NCBI GenBank assembly: GCA_007679095.1
Contig: VEFU01000034.1
Location: 1 to 46,756 of the forward strand
Direction of reading: 5' to 3'
Length of the DNA stretch: 46,756 nucleotides
Origin: Paenibacillus bovis
GTDB lineage: Bacteria; Bacillota; Bacilli; Bacillales; Bacillaceae_C
Made by a program: the position numbers and the translations under genes. Positions 17,992-26,528 of this stretch are shown piece by piece (the first letter of the stretch is position 1; each line of letters opens with the position of its first letter). The notes under the pieces were generated by a model. That model was not told where the DNA came from, did not search any database, and saw nothing but the letters and a program-made list of their open reading frames with translations.

Positions 17992-18501
17992 TTAAAATGG
18001 AAGATCATCGTCTGAGATGTCAATAGGTTGTCCATCATTAGAAAATGGATCTTCATTTGTTCGAGTAAAGTTTTGGTTATTACGCTGATTCTGATTTTGC
18101 CCATAGGACTGACCTTGACTTCTTTGGTCATCACCGAACGGATTACCACCAAAGTCATTCGCGCGGCCTTGTGAAGAAGCATTTCTAGGTTCAAGAAATT
18201 GAACACTATCAGCTACTACTTCTGTAATATAAACGCGTTTTCCATCTTGTCCTTCAAAGTTGCGTGTCTGGATACGACCATCAACACCAGCTAAACTACC
18301 CTTTTTCAAGAAATTAGCAACATTTTCTGCCGGGCGGCGCCAGATAACGCAATTTATGAAATCGGCTTCTCGCTCCCCCTGTTGGTTCGTATAAGTACGG
18401 TTAACAGCTAACGTAAAAGTTGCTACTGCCACTCCGTTTGGAGTATAGCGCAAATCTGGGTCTTTTGTTAATCGACCTACTAATACAACTCGGTTCATCA
18501 T
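17992..18501 (-). CDS. ssb: Single-stranded DNA-binding protein
   Basis: About 169 residues: an OB fold over ~1-110 ([41 protein letters not shown]), a Gly/Asn/Gln-rich flexible linker, and the acidic tip DISDDDLPF that recruits replication and repair proteins. The frame starts at TTG 18510, but that codon directly abuts GAGG. ATG 18501, spaced 9 nt and giving MMNRVV, is the natural start. It sits between rpsF and rpsR, with a parS site in the rpsF-ssb gap. Confidence 0.95.
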   Translation of the reverse strand: MMNRVVLVGRLTKDPDLRYTPNGVAVATFTLAVNRTYTNQQGEREADFINCVIWRRPAENVANFLKKGSLAGVDGRIQTRNFEGQDGKRVYITEVVADSVQFLEPRNASSQGRANDFGGNPFGDDQRSQGQSYGQNQNQRNNQNFTRTNEDPFSNDGQPIDISDDDLPF

Positions 18502-18538
18502 CAGAATCAACCTCTTCCCGATTTACTTCTTTATAAAA

Positions 18539-18554
18539 TGTTTCACGTGGAACA
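18539..18554. other. parS site (perfect) between rpsF and ssb
   Basis: TGTTTCACGTGGAACA, identical to the 16-bp parS palindrome bound by ParB/Spo0J. It lies in the 67-nt spacer between rpsF and ssb. Confidence 0.95.
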
Positions 18555-18568
18555 TTAATGTTTACTTT

Positions 18569-18856
18569 TTACTTTTCATCTTTAATAACAATGTGACGGA
18601 TAATATCATCACTGATTTTTGCAAGACGATCGAATTCCTGAACAGCTTCAGGAGTTGCATTTGTTTGGATTAAACGGTAGAAACCGTCACGGAAATCCTC
18701 AATCTCATATGCAAGACGACGCTTACCCCAATCTTTTGACTCGATGATTTCTGCGCCTTGTGAAGTTAGGACGTTATCGAAACGCTCAATTACAGTTTGT
18801 TTCACTTCCTCTTCAACGTTCGGGCGGATAATGTACATAATTTCGTACTTTCTCAT
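18569..18856 (-). CDS. rpsF: 30S ribosomal protein S6
   Basis: 95 residues, the standard length, starting [12 protein letters not shown] and containing the conserved [20 protein letters not shown] block. ATG 18856 follows AAGGAGGTG. First gene of rpsF-ssb-rpsR. A consensus-like promoter (18940-18968) and a leader hairpin typical of S6:S18 autoregulation lie upstream. Confidence 0.97.
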   Translation of the reverse strand: MRKYEIMYIIRPNVEEEVKQTVIERFDNVLTSQGAEIIESKDWGKRRLAYEIEDFRDGFYRLIQTNATPEAVQEFDRLAKISDDIIRHIVIKDEK

Positions 18857-18885
18857 CGTTCATTCACCTCCTTATGGACTATGCG

Positions 18886-18908
18886 GCCCTTACTTATTAA
18901 ATAAGGGC
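18886..18908 (-). promoter_or_regulatory. Candidate S6:S18 leader hairpin
   Basis: On the minus strand GCCCTTA (18902-18908) pairs with TAAGGGC (18886-18892), immediately followed by CGC, giving a CCG next to the stem. S6:S18 leaders upstream of rpsF are known to bind the protein pair through a CCG motif in a hairpin. The match to the full Rfam motif was not checked. Confidence 0.5.
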
Positions 18909-18939
18909 AAGGAGCAATTTTCATTACTCACAAGCATAA

Positions 18940-18968
18940 ATTATAGCATAATGTAACAGTTTATGCAA
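18940..18968 (-). promoter_or_regulatory. rpsF operon promoter
   Basis: Minus strand TTGCAT (18963-18968), a 17-nt spacer and TATAAT (18940-18945). The start point would be about 75 nt before the rpsF start codon, leaving room for the leader hairpin. Confidence 0.75.
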
Positions 18969-19000
18969 CTAACATCATGATAGATAGTGGAATCATAATA

Positions 19001-19032
19001 AAAACCAGTGAAGAAAAACTTCACTGGTTTTT
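19001..19032 (-). terminator. Terminator of the DUF378 gene
   Basis: AAAACCAGTGAAG pairs with CTTCACTGGTTTT, A/T-rich on both sides and so potentially bidirectional. Confidence 0.8.
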
Positions 19033-19035
19033 ATG

Positions 19036-19389
19036 TTATTGACGCCATTCATCTTCTATATCTTCTTCATCGTCAAAATCGAGTGCTTCTCTTGAAGGAT
19101 TATATAACCTATCTAAATCTGGCTCTTCTGCAAATTCAGTAGCATAGTTTGCATTATTAAATCCTTTGTTACCTTCACGCGCAGGGACATCTGCAGTATC
19201 TGGGTTAAATAATAAACCTAAACAAATTATCCCGCTTATTCCCACTAAAGTGTAAATAATACGTGCAAGCCCTGAATCTGTGCCGCCAAATATTGATCCG
19301 ACTAAATCCCATTGGAATAACCCGATTAAGCCCCAGTTAATTGCACCTATTATCACTAAGGCTAATGCTATACGCCTTAAAGTTTTCAT
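19036..19389 (-). CDS. DUF378 membrane protein (YuzA-like) with acidic tail
   Basis: About 117 residues. Two membrane segments (about 6-26 and 40-58, counted from MKTLRRIALALVI) contain the DUF378 signature AINWGLIGLFQWDLVGSIFGG. A hydrophilic, acidic C-terminal tail (DFDDEEDIEDEW) is longer than in the shortest members of the family. The frame extends to GTG 19401, but that codon is part of the GGGAG ribosome site, so ATG 19389 is preferred. Function unknown. Monocistronic between two terminators or gaps. Confidence 0.8.
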   Translation of the reverse strand: MKTLRRIALALVIIGAINWGLIGLFQWDLVGSIFGGTDSGLARIIYTLVGISGIICLGLLFNPDTADVPAREGNKGFNNANYATEFAEEPDLDRLYNPSREALDFDDEEDIEDEWRQ

Positions 19390-19596
19390 AAAAGTATGCA
19401 CTCCCTTTTCAACTTAGTACGAATAAAATAGCTATTACAGCTATTCATTCTAGTTTTTGAAAAAAGGAGGAATTTATACATCAATAAAGCACCTTTTTAA
19501 GAATGCATACTTATTTAAACTAAAATCGTGCGTAATGATGGTATGTTAAATATTATATTTCATTTTATTATATTTTTTCGAGGAGATATTAAATAA

Positions 19597-20430
19597 TTAT
19601 TTTCCGGTTCTCATATATGTTGTTACTAAATTTTTCAGCGTTTCTTGATCAATAAATGGTGCGAGCCTAGAAAGGCTGTCTGAATTAAAGTTCTCTATTC
19701 CTATTTCATTAATTAACTTTTTAACATGTTCCTTTTCTAATAATGGAGCTAGACTAACAGCGTGATCTAATTTCAACTTTCCTTCAATTACTTCATTCAC
19801 AAGTTCACCTAGAGTTTCTTTACTAAGAAACGGTGCGAGCCCGATAACACATCAATTACTCCATCAATTGAGTTTTTAATTAATCTATCCCACGTTTTTT
19901 CACTCAAAAACGGTGCAATTTCCATAATAATTTTCCATTGTATTTCATCCTCTAATACATGAGTAACAAGTTCATCAAATGTTTCTGAATCAAGGAAAGG
20001 AGCTAGACTAATTAGATTATCTGTATTTAAATGGTCAATTTCTATATGTTCTGTTATTTTTTTTAACTTGCTTGTTTTTTACCATTGGAGCAACCTCAAC
20101 AAGTTCCTCCACATCGACTTCTCCTACATTTATCAAGTTGGCTACTTCTACAGTGCGGTCCTCCGATACGTTTTCAACAATTTTACCTACATGTTTAAAA
20201 CTTTGATTATTATTTGAATCCCCACCATTCATGATATCATCAATAGTCTGATCAAATAATTACGCCAACTTAGGGAGTGTTCCAATATCAGGGAGTGATT
20301 CTCCTCGTTCCTATTTTGACACTGCTTGATGGCTGACATTTAACTATGATCAGCTAATTCCATTTGTGTCATATTTTGATCTTTTCTTAGTTTCGAAATG
20401 TAAGCACCAATTTTTCTTGTTTCGAGCATA
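19597..20430 (-). pseudogene. Decayed XRE-family regulator with C-terminal APFL repeats
   Basis: Starting at ATG 20428-20430, the minus strand reads MLETRKIGAYISKLRKDQ, then NMTQMELAD, the start of an XRE helix-turn-helix. Stops and frameshifts break it: a TAA soon after LAD, TAG where a Trp is expected (SK*ERGESLPDIG) and TAA in KLA*LFDQ. Later frames resume with IDDIMNGG and then at least five repeats with a LAPFL-x2-ET-x2-ELV core to the stop at 19597. At least three frameshifts or stops in addition separate the repeats. The intact ancestor was probably a ~275-residue regulator. Its target is unknown. Confidence 0.85.
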
Positions 20431-20612
20431 GAATCTCCTCCAATTTGAAATGTACAGTGGGCCCTGTCAACTTTATCGTAGCACGCGTTATACATTTACG
20501 ACTATCAACTATCGGTAGAAATTATCGAATTCAACTAGCAGTTGAAAGAAATTAAGTATTTTTTTAATATAAAGCAGGCTTGTATATTTCAAAACTATCT
20601 ATAGAGCAAAAA

Positions 20613-20646
20613 TAAAAAAACCAAGTACTTATGAAAGCACTTGGTT
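20613..20646 (-). terminator. Terminator of ychF
   Basis: AACCAAGTACTT (20619-20630) pairs with a near-complementary AAGCACTTGGTT (20635-20646), and the minus strand ends TTTTTTTATTTTT. Confidence 0.85.
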
Positions 20647-20652
20647 AACAAC

Positions 20653-21753
20653 TTACACATTAAAGCGAAAATGCATGACATCTCCGTCTTTAACTAAATA
20701 TTCTTTTCCTTCTAGTCTAACTTTCCCCGCTTCACGCGCTGCTACCATTGATCCAGCAGCAAGTAAATCAACATAGGAAACCGTTTCTGCACGAATAAAG
20801 CCCTTTTCAAAGTCAGTATGAATGATCCCTGCACATTGAGGAGCTTTCATACCAAGTTTGAATGTCCAAGCACGAACTTCTTGAACACCTGCCGTAAAAT
20901 ATGTCGCTAACCCTAATAATTTATATGCAGCACGAATTAATTGATCAAGGCCAGATTCTTCAATACCTAGTTCTTCTAAGAACATTGCTTTCTCGTCTTC
21001 ATCTAACTCTGCAATTTCCTCTTCAATTTTTGCACAAACGACAATTACTTCTGCATTATCCTTTTCTGCATACTCTTTAACTTTTTGGACATATTCATTA
21101 TTATCAGCATCTGCAATCTCATCTTCACTAACATTAGCAACATACAGTACTGATTTGCTTGTGAGTAAGTGTAGGCCTTTAACGATTTTCATTTGCTCTT
21201 CTGTAAATTCGATGGAACGAGCAGGCTTGTCTGCTTCAAACGCTTCTTTTAATTGTGCCAGTATTTCGTATTCAAACATTGATTCTTTATCTTTTTGTTT
21301 GGCAAGTTTTTCAACTCGTCCAATCCGTTTTTCAATTGATTCTAAATCAGCAAGAATAAGCTCTAAGTTAATTGTTTCAATATCATCAATTGGATCTACT
21401 TTTCCAGATACATGTGTAATATCTTCACTAGCAAAGCAGCGAACAACATGACAAATTGCATCAACTTGACGAATATGGGATAGAAACTTATTACCTAATC
21501 CTTCCCCTTTACTTGCTCCCTTAACGATACCCGCAATATCTGTAAACTCAAATGCTGTCGGTACTGTCTTTTTTGGTTGTACCAATTCTGTTAATTTCTG
21601 TAATCGATGGTCAGGAACTTCTACTATTCCAACATTCGGATCTATTGTACAAAACGGATAGTTTGCAGCTTCTGCCCCAGCTTTTGTAATGGCATTAAAT
21701 AGGGTTGATTTTCCTACGTTTGGTAACCCAACGATTCCTGCTGTAAGTGCCAT
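20653..21753 (-). CDS. ychF: YchF/OLA1-family redox-regulated ATPase
   Basis: 366 residues, the family's usual length. An Obg-like P-loop domain (GLPNVGKST; TDIAGIVKGASKGEGLGN), a helical insert (~130-200) and a C-terminal TGS domain ending MHFRFNV. Although GTPase-like, YchF binds ATP and associates with the ribosome and stress responses. ATG 21753 (MALTAGIVG) lies 8 nt after GAGGAG; an in-frame GTG at 21762 overlaps that site and is not used. Confidence 0.96.
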   Translation of the reverse strand: MALTAGIVGLPNVGKSTLFNAITKAGAEAANYPFCTIDPNVGIVEVPDHRLQKLTELVQPKKTVPTAFEFTDIAGIVKGASKGEGLGNKFLSHIRQVDAICHVVRCFASEDITHVSGKVDPIDDIETINLELILADLESIEKRIGRVEKLAKQKDKESMFEYEILAQLKEAFEADKPARSIEFTEEQMKIVKGLHLLTSKSVLYVANVSEDEIADADNNEYVQKVKEYAEKDNAEVIVVCAKIEEEIAELDEDEKAMFLEELGIEESGLDQLIRAAYKLLGLATYFTAGVQEVRAWTFKLGMKAPQCAGIIHTDFEKGFIRAETVSYVDLLAAGSMVAAREAGKVRLEGKEYLVKDGDVMHFRFNV

Positions 21754-21884
21754 GAAATTCACTCCTCTTTCTTCTACTGAAAATTTATATCAATAAATCA
21801 TCTATATAGTCGTTTTTAATGATTCCTTTCACAATTATAGAGAGACTATGTGAAAAAGACAACCGCAATTACTTCTTAAGCATG

Positions 21885-21911
21885 AAAGCATGAGGTTATT
21901 CCTCATGCTTT
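21885..21911 (-). terminator. Hairpin at the end of the DUF951 gene
   Basis: AAAGCATGAGG (21885-21895) pairs perfectly with CCTCATGCTTT (21901-21911); the stop codon (TTA on plus) lies in the loop. No long T run follows, so termination efficiency is doubtful. Confidence 0.45.
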
Positions 21912-22093
21912 ATTAGGATTTTTTTAATTTTTCTAGTGAATTCCTTGCGCGGTAACAGAACGCTATGCTCACAGCCCTCACATTTAATTCGAATATCCAT
22001 CCCCATTCGAATTATTTTCCACTGATTTGTTCCGCATGGATGAGGTTTTTTCATCTCGACCACGTCGTAAAGATTAAACTCCTTTTTTTCCAT
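21896..22093 (-). CDS. DUF951 protein
   Basis: 65 residues with the DUF951 pattern VVEMKKPHPCG-x-NQWKIIRMGMDIRIKCEGCEH. Two cysteines (CEGC) plus CG and His residues suggest a zinc site or a nucleic-acid-binding knuckle; function unknown. ATG 22093 is preceded by GGAGGG at a spacing of 7. In many Bacillaceae this gene sits near ychF and an MscS-type channel gene; no channel gene is seen here. Confidence 0.85.
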   Translation of the reverse strand: MEKKEFNLYDVVEMKKPHPCGTNQWKIIRMGMDIRIKCEGCEHSVLLPRKEFTRKIKKILIKHEE

Positions 22094-22232
22094 ATTCTTT
22101 CCCTCCGATGGCCTAGTACTTTTACATATGATTACATTTTATCAATTTTACTTGTCTTTTCCTAGATAGAAGCTACTTTTTATCAACTATCACGTATAGA
22201 AAGAATCCCCCCACCGTATAATGGGTAATAAG

Positions 22233-22500
22233 AAAAGTGGAAGGCGCCTGCTTATCGGCGACAAGCAAATGTTCTGAGACAAAAAAAGGCGTCCTTTGCC
22301 TTTATTTGTCTCAGGTTATTTGACCTCGAGCCGATGGCGCCTGGAACTAGACAAAGAAAAGTGAGAGCGACTGTTTAGCGCCGTACAAATTTAAAGTTTT
22401 CTGACGAGATAAAGGAAACACGACGAGGGACGAGTCGATGTTGACTTATCGTAGGAAGAAAACGTAAATTTGCTAGGCGCTAGGAGCTCGAGCTAGACAA
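22233..22500. repeat. Dispersed structured repeat, copy A
   Basis: Starts GAAAAGTGGAAGGCGCCTG and holds nested inverted repeats: ATCGGC / GCCGAT, TGAGACAA (22276-22283) / TTGTCTCA (22307-22314), and TAGCGCC...AAATTT / AAATTT...GGCGCTA near 22377-22482. Its 170-nt segment 22260-22429 recurs in copy B with four differences. No gene is visible; the 742-nt gap between the DUF951 gene and yyaC is largely filled by these repeats. Confidence 0.8.
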
Positions 22501-22502
22501 TA

Positions 22503-22762
22503 GAAAAGTGGAAGGCGCCTGGAAAAAGGAAGGCAGGCTAAAGGCACAACATCCTGTTGTAACGCCTTCCTGACCCGCATCGTGCGGGCCCGCGACAAGC
22601 AAATGTTCTGAGACAAAAAAAGGCGTCCTTTGCCTTTATTTGTCTCAGGTTATTTGACCTCGAGCCGATGGCGCCTGGAACTAGACAAAGAAAAGTAAGA
22701 GCGACTGTCCAGCGACGTACAAATTTAAAGTTTTCTGACGAGATAAAGGAAACACGACGAGG
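22503..22762. repeat. Dispersed structured repeat, copy B with an embedded hairpin module
   Basis: It opens with the same 19 nt as copy A (22503-22521), then has a 71-nt segment (22522-22592) in place of 8 nt in copy A, then the same 170 nt (22593-22762), and then diverges. The 71-nt segment is the hairpin module annotated separately. The minus-strand frame across it shows no protein-like features. Confidence 0.8.
22528..22588 (+). ncRNA. Bacillaceae-1-like RNA module inside repeat copy B
   Basis: Outer stem GGAAGGC (22528-22534) / GCCTTCC (22564-22570). Inner hairpin ACAAC-ATCCT-GTTGT (22546-22560). Second hairpin CCCGC-ATCGT-GCGGG (22574-22588). The known Bacillaceae-1 motif has two hairpins with RUCCU loops; one loop fits exactly and the other is AUCGU. 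Assignment is from memory of the motif, not a covariance search. Confidence 0.5.
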
Positions 22763-22835
22763 CTGGCCTACATGAGGTATGCCACGTAGACGTTTCAATA
22801 ACAGTTAAAAATTAAAGGGAAAAGGAGCCTATGCA

Positions 22836-23459
22836 TTGAAGTCACATCCACTATTTCAATTTCGTGATACTTATGAAATGCAAGTTAAATATGATGACCA
22901 GCAATGTAGTGAAACTATATCTAAAGGGATTATTGACTTACTCCCTATTGAAGTTCATCGTCCATTAGTGGTTGTGTGTATCGGTACAGACCGCTCTACT
23001 GGTGATTCGCTTGGCCCTTTAATCGGAACCTTTTTAGAGGATGCAAATTTAAATAACTTTCATATATATGGGACATTAGAAGATCCTGTACACGCTGTTA
23101 ATTTAACCGAAAAGTTAGAATACATTCACAATAAGTATTTTGATCCATTTATCATTGGCATTGATGCATGTTTGGGAAGGTACAAGAACATCGGTTTTGT
23201 TAAATTAGCTAATGGACCTGTTAAACCTGGTGCAGGCGTTAAAAAGGACTTACCTGAAGTTGGTGATATTCATATCACCGGTATAGTAAATGTAAGTGGT
23301 TATATGGAGTTTTTTGTATTGCAAAATACTCGTTTAAATCTTGTTATGAAAATGGCTAAACAGATTTCGTCTTCCATCATAAAAGCTGATATGCTATACG
23401 AGCTTGCTAGAACTAAGCACTTATTAACTGACGAACTAAATTACAAATCTGCAGATTAA
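22836..23459 (+). CDS. yyaC: YyaC, spore-protease-like protein of sporulating Bacillaceae
   Basis: 207 residues with the YyaC core: VVVCIGTDRSTGDSLGPLIG, GTLEDPVHAVNL, IIGIDACLG and GPVKPGAGVKKDLPEVGDIHITGIVN. The family resembles the Gpr germination protease and is thought to act in spores; the activity is not well established. The start is TTG 22836 after AAAGGAG (spacing 8); the ATG at 22831 is out of frame and stops at once. It is the only complete plus-strand gene on the left arm, convergent with parB, which is the usual Bacillus layout. Confidence 0.92.
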   Translation: MKSHPLFQFRDTYEMQVKYDDQQCSETISKGIIDLLPIEVHRPLVVVCIGTDRSTGDSLGPLIGTFLEDANLNNFHIYGTLEDPVHAVNLTEKLEYIHNKYFDPFIIGIDACLGRYKNIGFVKLANGPVKPGAGVKKDLPEVGDIHITGIVNVSGYMEFFVLQNTRLNLVMKMAKQISSSIIKADMLYELARTKHLLTDELNYKSAD

Positions 23460-23499
23460 AAAAGAAGTGGATCCATAACTTCAATAGTTATGAATCCAC
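23458..23499 (-). terminator. Terminator between parB and yyaC
   Basis: GTGGATCCATAACT (23467-23480) pairs with AGTTATGAATCCAC (23486-23499) with one mismatch and a 5-nt loop; minus-strand T run follows. It probably also ends yyaC transcripts, though the plus side lacks a good T run. Confidence 0.8.
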
Positions 23500-23509
23500 C
23501 TCTAATATA

Positions 23510-24358
23510 TCAATCCGTTTGGTCTAATATTTCTAAAATCCGTTCTAAATCTTCATTTGATAAAAATTCTATTTCAATTTTCCCTTTTTTCTTCGTCTTT
23601 TTTATCGTTACTGTTGTACCAAACTTTTCACGTAAAGTATTTTCTCTTTCAACGATAAAATAATCTTTTTTAGGAGTAACTTTCTTTGTTTCACGTGGAA
23701 CATTTTCATTAATTTGTTGGACAAGCTTCTCCAACTGACGCACATTTAAGCTTTCTTTTATCGCCTTATTAGCAACTGATTCTACCTTTTCCTTTTTCTT
23801 TAATCCGAGCAATGTACGTCCATGCGCCATTGAAAGTTTACCTTCTGTTATCCAATCCTGAATGTGCTTTGGAAGCGATAAAAGTCTAACATGGTTGGCA
23901 ATATAAGGTCGACTTTTTCCAAGTCGCTTTGCTAATTCCTCTTGTGTTAATTTCAACTTGTCCATTAGCGTTTGATAAGCAAGAGCTTCTTCTACCGGTG
24001 TTAAATCTTCTCTTTGTAAGTTCTCCAGAACAGCTAATTCCATCATTTGCTGATCCGATAACTCTCTTACAACTGCAGGGATAGTTGATAATTTTGCTGC
24101 CTTAGATGCTCTGTACCTACGCTCTCCAACAACAATTTCATATCCTTTAATATTCTTTCGGACAATAATAGGTTGTAACACACCATGTTCTTCAATTGAT
24201 TCCTTTAATTCATTGATCGCTTCTTCAGAAAAAACTTTTCTCGGTTGGTAAGGATTTGGTTTTATATCTTTTAAGTCAATTTCACGAACTGTTTCTTCAT
24301 TACTAATATCCATAGTTGCAAATAAAGCATTAATCCCTTTTCCGAGACCTTTAGCCAT
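23510..24358 (-). CDS. parB: ParB/Spo0J chromosome-partitioning CTPase
   Basis: 282 residues. N-terminal ParB/CTP-binding domain with GERRYRAA and ENLQREDLTPVEEA; central helix-turn-helix that reads parS (LTQEELAKRLGKSRPYIANH); C-terminal dimer domain. It loads on parS, slides as a CTP-gated clamp and recruits SMC to organise the origin. The start is ATG 24358 (MAKGLGKGINALF) after AAGGAAGTGG, overlapping the parA end by 8 nt; the frame extends upstream without support. A perfect parS lies inside the gene, as in B. subtilis spo0J. Confidence 0.97.
   Translation of the reverse strand: MAKGLGKGINALFATMDISNEETVREIDLKDIKPNPYQPRKVFSEEAINELKESIEEHGVLQPIIVRKNIKGYEIVVGERRYRASKAAKLSTIPAVVRELSDQQMMELAVLENLQREDLTPVEEALAYQTLMDKLKLTQEELAKRLGKSRPYIANHVRLLSLPKHIQDWITEGKLSMAHGRTLLGLKKKEKVESVANKAIKESLNVRQLEKLVQQINENVPRETKKVTPKKDYFIVERENTLREKFGTTVTIKKTKKKGKIEIEFLSNEDLERILEILDQTD
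23687..23702. other. parS site (perfect) inside parB
   Basis: TGTTTCACGTGGAACA, identical to consensus, within the parB coding sequence, matching the well-known parS in B. subtilis spo0J. Confidence 0.97.
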
Positions 24359-25112
24359 TGTCAGCCACTTCCTTTGCAAGATCTAAATATACTTCTGCAC
24401 CACGTGATTTTGGATCATATTGTATAATTGGTTGCCCATGACTTGGTGCTTCACTTAGACGAATATTTCTAGGTATTATTGTTTGGTAAACTTTATTTTG
24501 GAAATATTTTTTTACCTCTTGAATAACTTGAATGCCTAGGTTTGTCCTTGCATCTAGCATAGTCAGTAAAACACCTTCAATCATCAAGTCCTGATTTAAG
24601 TGTTTTTGCACTAAGCGAACTGTGTTTAATAATTGACTAAGACCTTCTAGTGCGTAATATTCACATTGGACTGGAATTAAAACGGAATCAGAGGCAGTGA
24701 GTGAGTTGATTGTAAGTAAACCAAGTGATGGTGGGCAATCAATGATGACATAGTCATATTCATCTTTAACAGAATCTACTGCCCTTTTTAATCGCACTTC
24801 TCTCGATATTGTCGGTACTAATTCTATTTCTGCACCTGCTAATTGAATTGTAGCAGGGACGGCATATAAATTATCAACGGCTGTTTTTTTTATTACTTTT
24901 TTTATATCCATATCATCTACGAGAATATCGTAAATACAATGATGGACATCTCCTTTATCAATCCCGGCGCCGCTAGTTGCGTTCCCTTGGGGATCAATAT
25001 CAATAAGTAGTACTTTCTTTCCAAGATATGTTAAGCAAGCCCCCAGATTGACCGAGGTGGTCGTTTTCCCGACGCCCCCTTTTTGGTTGGCTATGGAAAT
25101 AATCTTTCCCAA
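24351..25112 (-). CDS. parA: ParA/Soj chromosome-partitioning ATPase
   Basis: 253 residues, the B. subtilis Soj length. Deviant Walker A KGGVGKTTTS, Walker A' (LLIDIDPQGNATSG) and Walker B (VIIDCPPSLG) are intact. It binds DNA in the ATP state, is regulated by ParB, and in B. subtilis controls DnaA activity at oriC. The frame begins with a GTG at 25121 that is part of the ribosome site GGTAGGTG; TTG 25112 (GKIISIANQKGG) is 6 nt beyond and is the likely start. Co-transcribed with parB. Confidence 0.97.
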   Translation of the reverse strand: MGKIISIANQKGGVGKTTTSVNLGACLTYLGKKVLLIDIDPQGNATSGAGIDKGDVHHCIYDILVDDMDIKKVIKKTAVDNLYAVPATIQLAGAEIELVPTISREVRLKRAVDSVKDEYDYVIIDCPPSLGLLTINSLTASDSVLIPVQCEYYALEGLSQLLNTVRLVQKHLNQDLMIEGVLLTMLDARTNLGIQVIQEVKKYFQNKVYQTIIPRNIRLSEAPSHGQPIIQYDPKSRGAEVYLDLAKEVADNG

Positions 25113-25230
25113 CGATGTCACCTACCTTTTAACTTCAAAAATAGCAATCATGTATTCTATTTTAACAAATATTTTTGTTAAATTACTGTTTGTAGAAAAA
25201 AAAGTTTTTTAAAGACGGTTTTTCTATTAA

Positions 25231-25419
25231 GCTCTGTTAAACTCTGTTGTTGATTTTCGCTCCTGTACACTCGCTTTCCGCGGGCACGGCCTCAGCTAAC
25301 TTGGCAAAGAAAACCCGCTTTGCCAAGTGGATCTTCGGCTCGTGCTGTTCCCGCAGGAGTCTCGTGTACATCCGCTACAATCAACTAAGTTGTTAACAAC
25401 AATGAACTTTAACAGAGCC
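25231..25419. mobile_element. MITE-like palindromic element, copy 2
   Basis: 189 bp, the most complete copy, with ends GCTCTGTTAAA and TTTAACAGAGC. A perfect 9-bp direct repeat, TTCTATTAA, flanks it (25222-25230 and 25420-25428). The internal hairpin is the same as in the other copies. It lies between noc and parA and fills much of the 386-nt gap there; it may carry or displace the parA promoter, which I could not identify. Confidence 0.88.
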
Positions 25420-25424
25420 TTCTA

Positions 25425-25461
25425 TTAAAAAATGAGAAACTTTTTAACAAGTTTCTCATTT
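25425..25461 (-). terminator. Terminator of noc
   Basis: AAATGAGAAACT (25430-25441) pairs with AGTTTCTCATTT (25450-25461); minus strand ends in TTTTTT. It abuts the MITE direct repeat. Confidence 0.85.
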
Positions 25462-25498
25462 CCTACGTAACTAGTTATCTATTATAAAAATAATTGCT

Positions 25499-26365
25499 CT
25501 ATTTCTTTTTCTTTGGGATTTTTATTGTGATTTGATAGTAATCATCAAATTCTTCTTCTTGAGATTTTAACTTAATGCCACTATCAGCAACCATAGATAA
25601 TGACTGACGAATTGTATTAAATGCAATCCGCATGTCTTTACTAATTGCACGCCTTTTTGTTTTAGGTTTTTCCCCTTTACTAAGCATTTTAACAACTTGA
25701 TCTTCTGTTTGTTTTACATTTAAGTTTTTCTCAATGATCATATTCATCAGTTGAATTTGCTTTTCCGGATCTTTTAAAGGAATTAGTGCACGTGCATGTC
25801 GTTCTGTAATTTTCTTTTGTAATAGACCCTCTTGAATTTCCATTGGCAACTTTAATAATCGGAGCTTGTTTGCAACAGTTGATTGCCCTTTTCCTAATCG
25901 TTGAGCTAATGCTTCCTGTGTTAAATTATGAAGCTCTAATAATTTGCCATATGCCATTGCTTCTTCTATTGGCGTTAATTCTTCTCTCTGTAAATTCTCG
26001 ATTAATGCAACAGAAGCAGTTTCAGTATCACTTAGATTATTAACGATGACTGGGACTTCTTCCCAACCTAATGATTGGACAGCTCTAAAACGTCGTTCAC
26101 CAGCAATGATTTCATATTTACCATCTTCTAGTTCTCTTACAACAATTGGCTGAATAATACCATGTGTATGGATTGTTCTTGCCAATTCTTCAATCTTCGT
26201 TTCATCAAAAATTGTTCTTGGTTGGAAACGGTTAGGTATCATTTGATTTACAGGAATTTTTCTTACTTCATCCCTATCAACGACAACCTCATCTGCCATA
26301 TCTTCTTTATCTACCGGCAATTCTTTATCTCCTAAACCAAAAAAACGAGAGAAAGGATGTTTCAT
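25499..26365 (-). CDS. noc: Noc, nucleoid occlusion protein (ParB paralogue)
   Basis: 288 residues. The N-terminus [15 protein letters not shown] is the amphipathic membrane-targeting helix of Noc. It is followed by a ParB/CTPase domain ([24 protein letters not shown]) and a helix-turn-helix ([20 protein letters not shown]). It binds NBS sites and blocks division over the nucleoid. The Noc-type N-terminus and the position next to rsmG distinguish it from ParB. ATG 26365 follows AAGGTGG. No perfect NBS was seen in the window. Confidence 0.96.
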   Translation of the reverse strand: MKHPFSRFFGLGDKELPVDKEDMADEVVVDRDEVRKIPVNQMIPNRFQPRTIFDETKIEELARTIHTHGIIQPIVVRELEDGKYEIIAGERRFRAVQSLGWEEVPVIVNNLSDTETASVALIENLQREELTPIEEAMAYGKLLELHNLTQEALAQRLGKGQSTVANKLRLLKLPMEIQEGLLQKKITERHARALIPLKDPEKQIQLMNMIIEKNLNVKQTEDQVVKMLSKGEKPKTKRRAISKDMRIAFNTIRQSLSMVADSGIKLKSQEEEFDDYYQITIKIPKKKK

Positions 26366-26410
26366 CCTTCTACACCACCTTAATAGAAACTCCCTTAATG
26401 TTATCTGAAA

Positions 26411-26436
26411 GTAGGAATGTAAAAAAACATCCCTAC
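26411..26436 (-). terminator. Hairpin between rsmG and noc (weak)
   Basis: GTAGGAATGT pairs with ACATCCCTAC with one mismatch around an A/T loop. Only TTT follows on the minus strand, so it may attenuate or merely stabilise mRNA. Confidence 0.3.
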
Positions 26437-26528
26437 TGTTAGTAAATATCCCTTATTACAACATTCTATTTTTATTTCCAATATCCTTCTCATCACAGGG
26501 TTTTTCACAAAAAATACATACCAATAAT

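Noticed and set aside
22538-22798. Minus-strand frame of 86 codons upstream of yyaC
   Set aside because: It crosses repeat copy B and the hairpin module; composition is not protein-like.
22094-22835. CRISPR array in the repeat block
   Set aside because: The repeats are long, few and internally palindromic, without regular spacers, and no cas genes are present.
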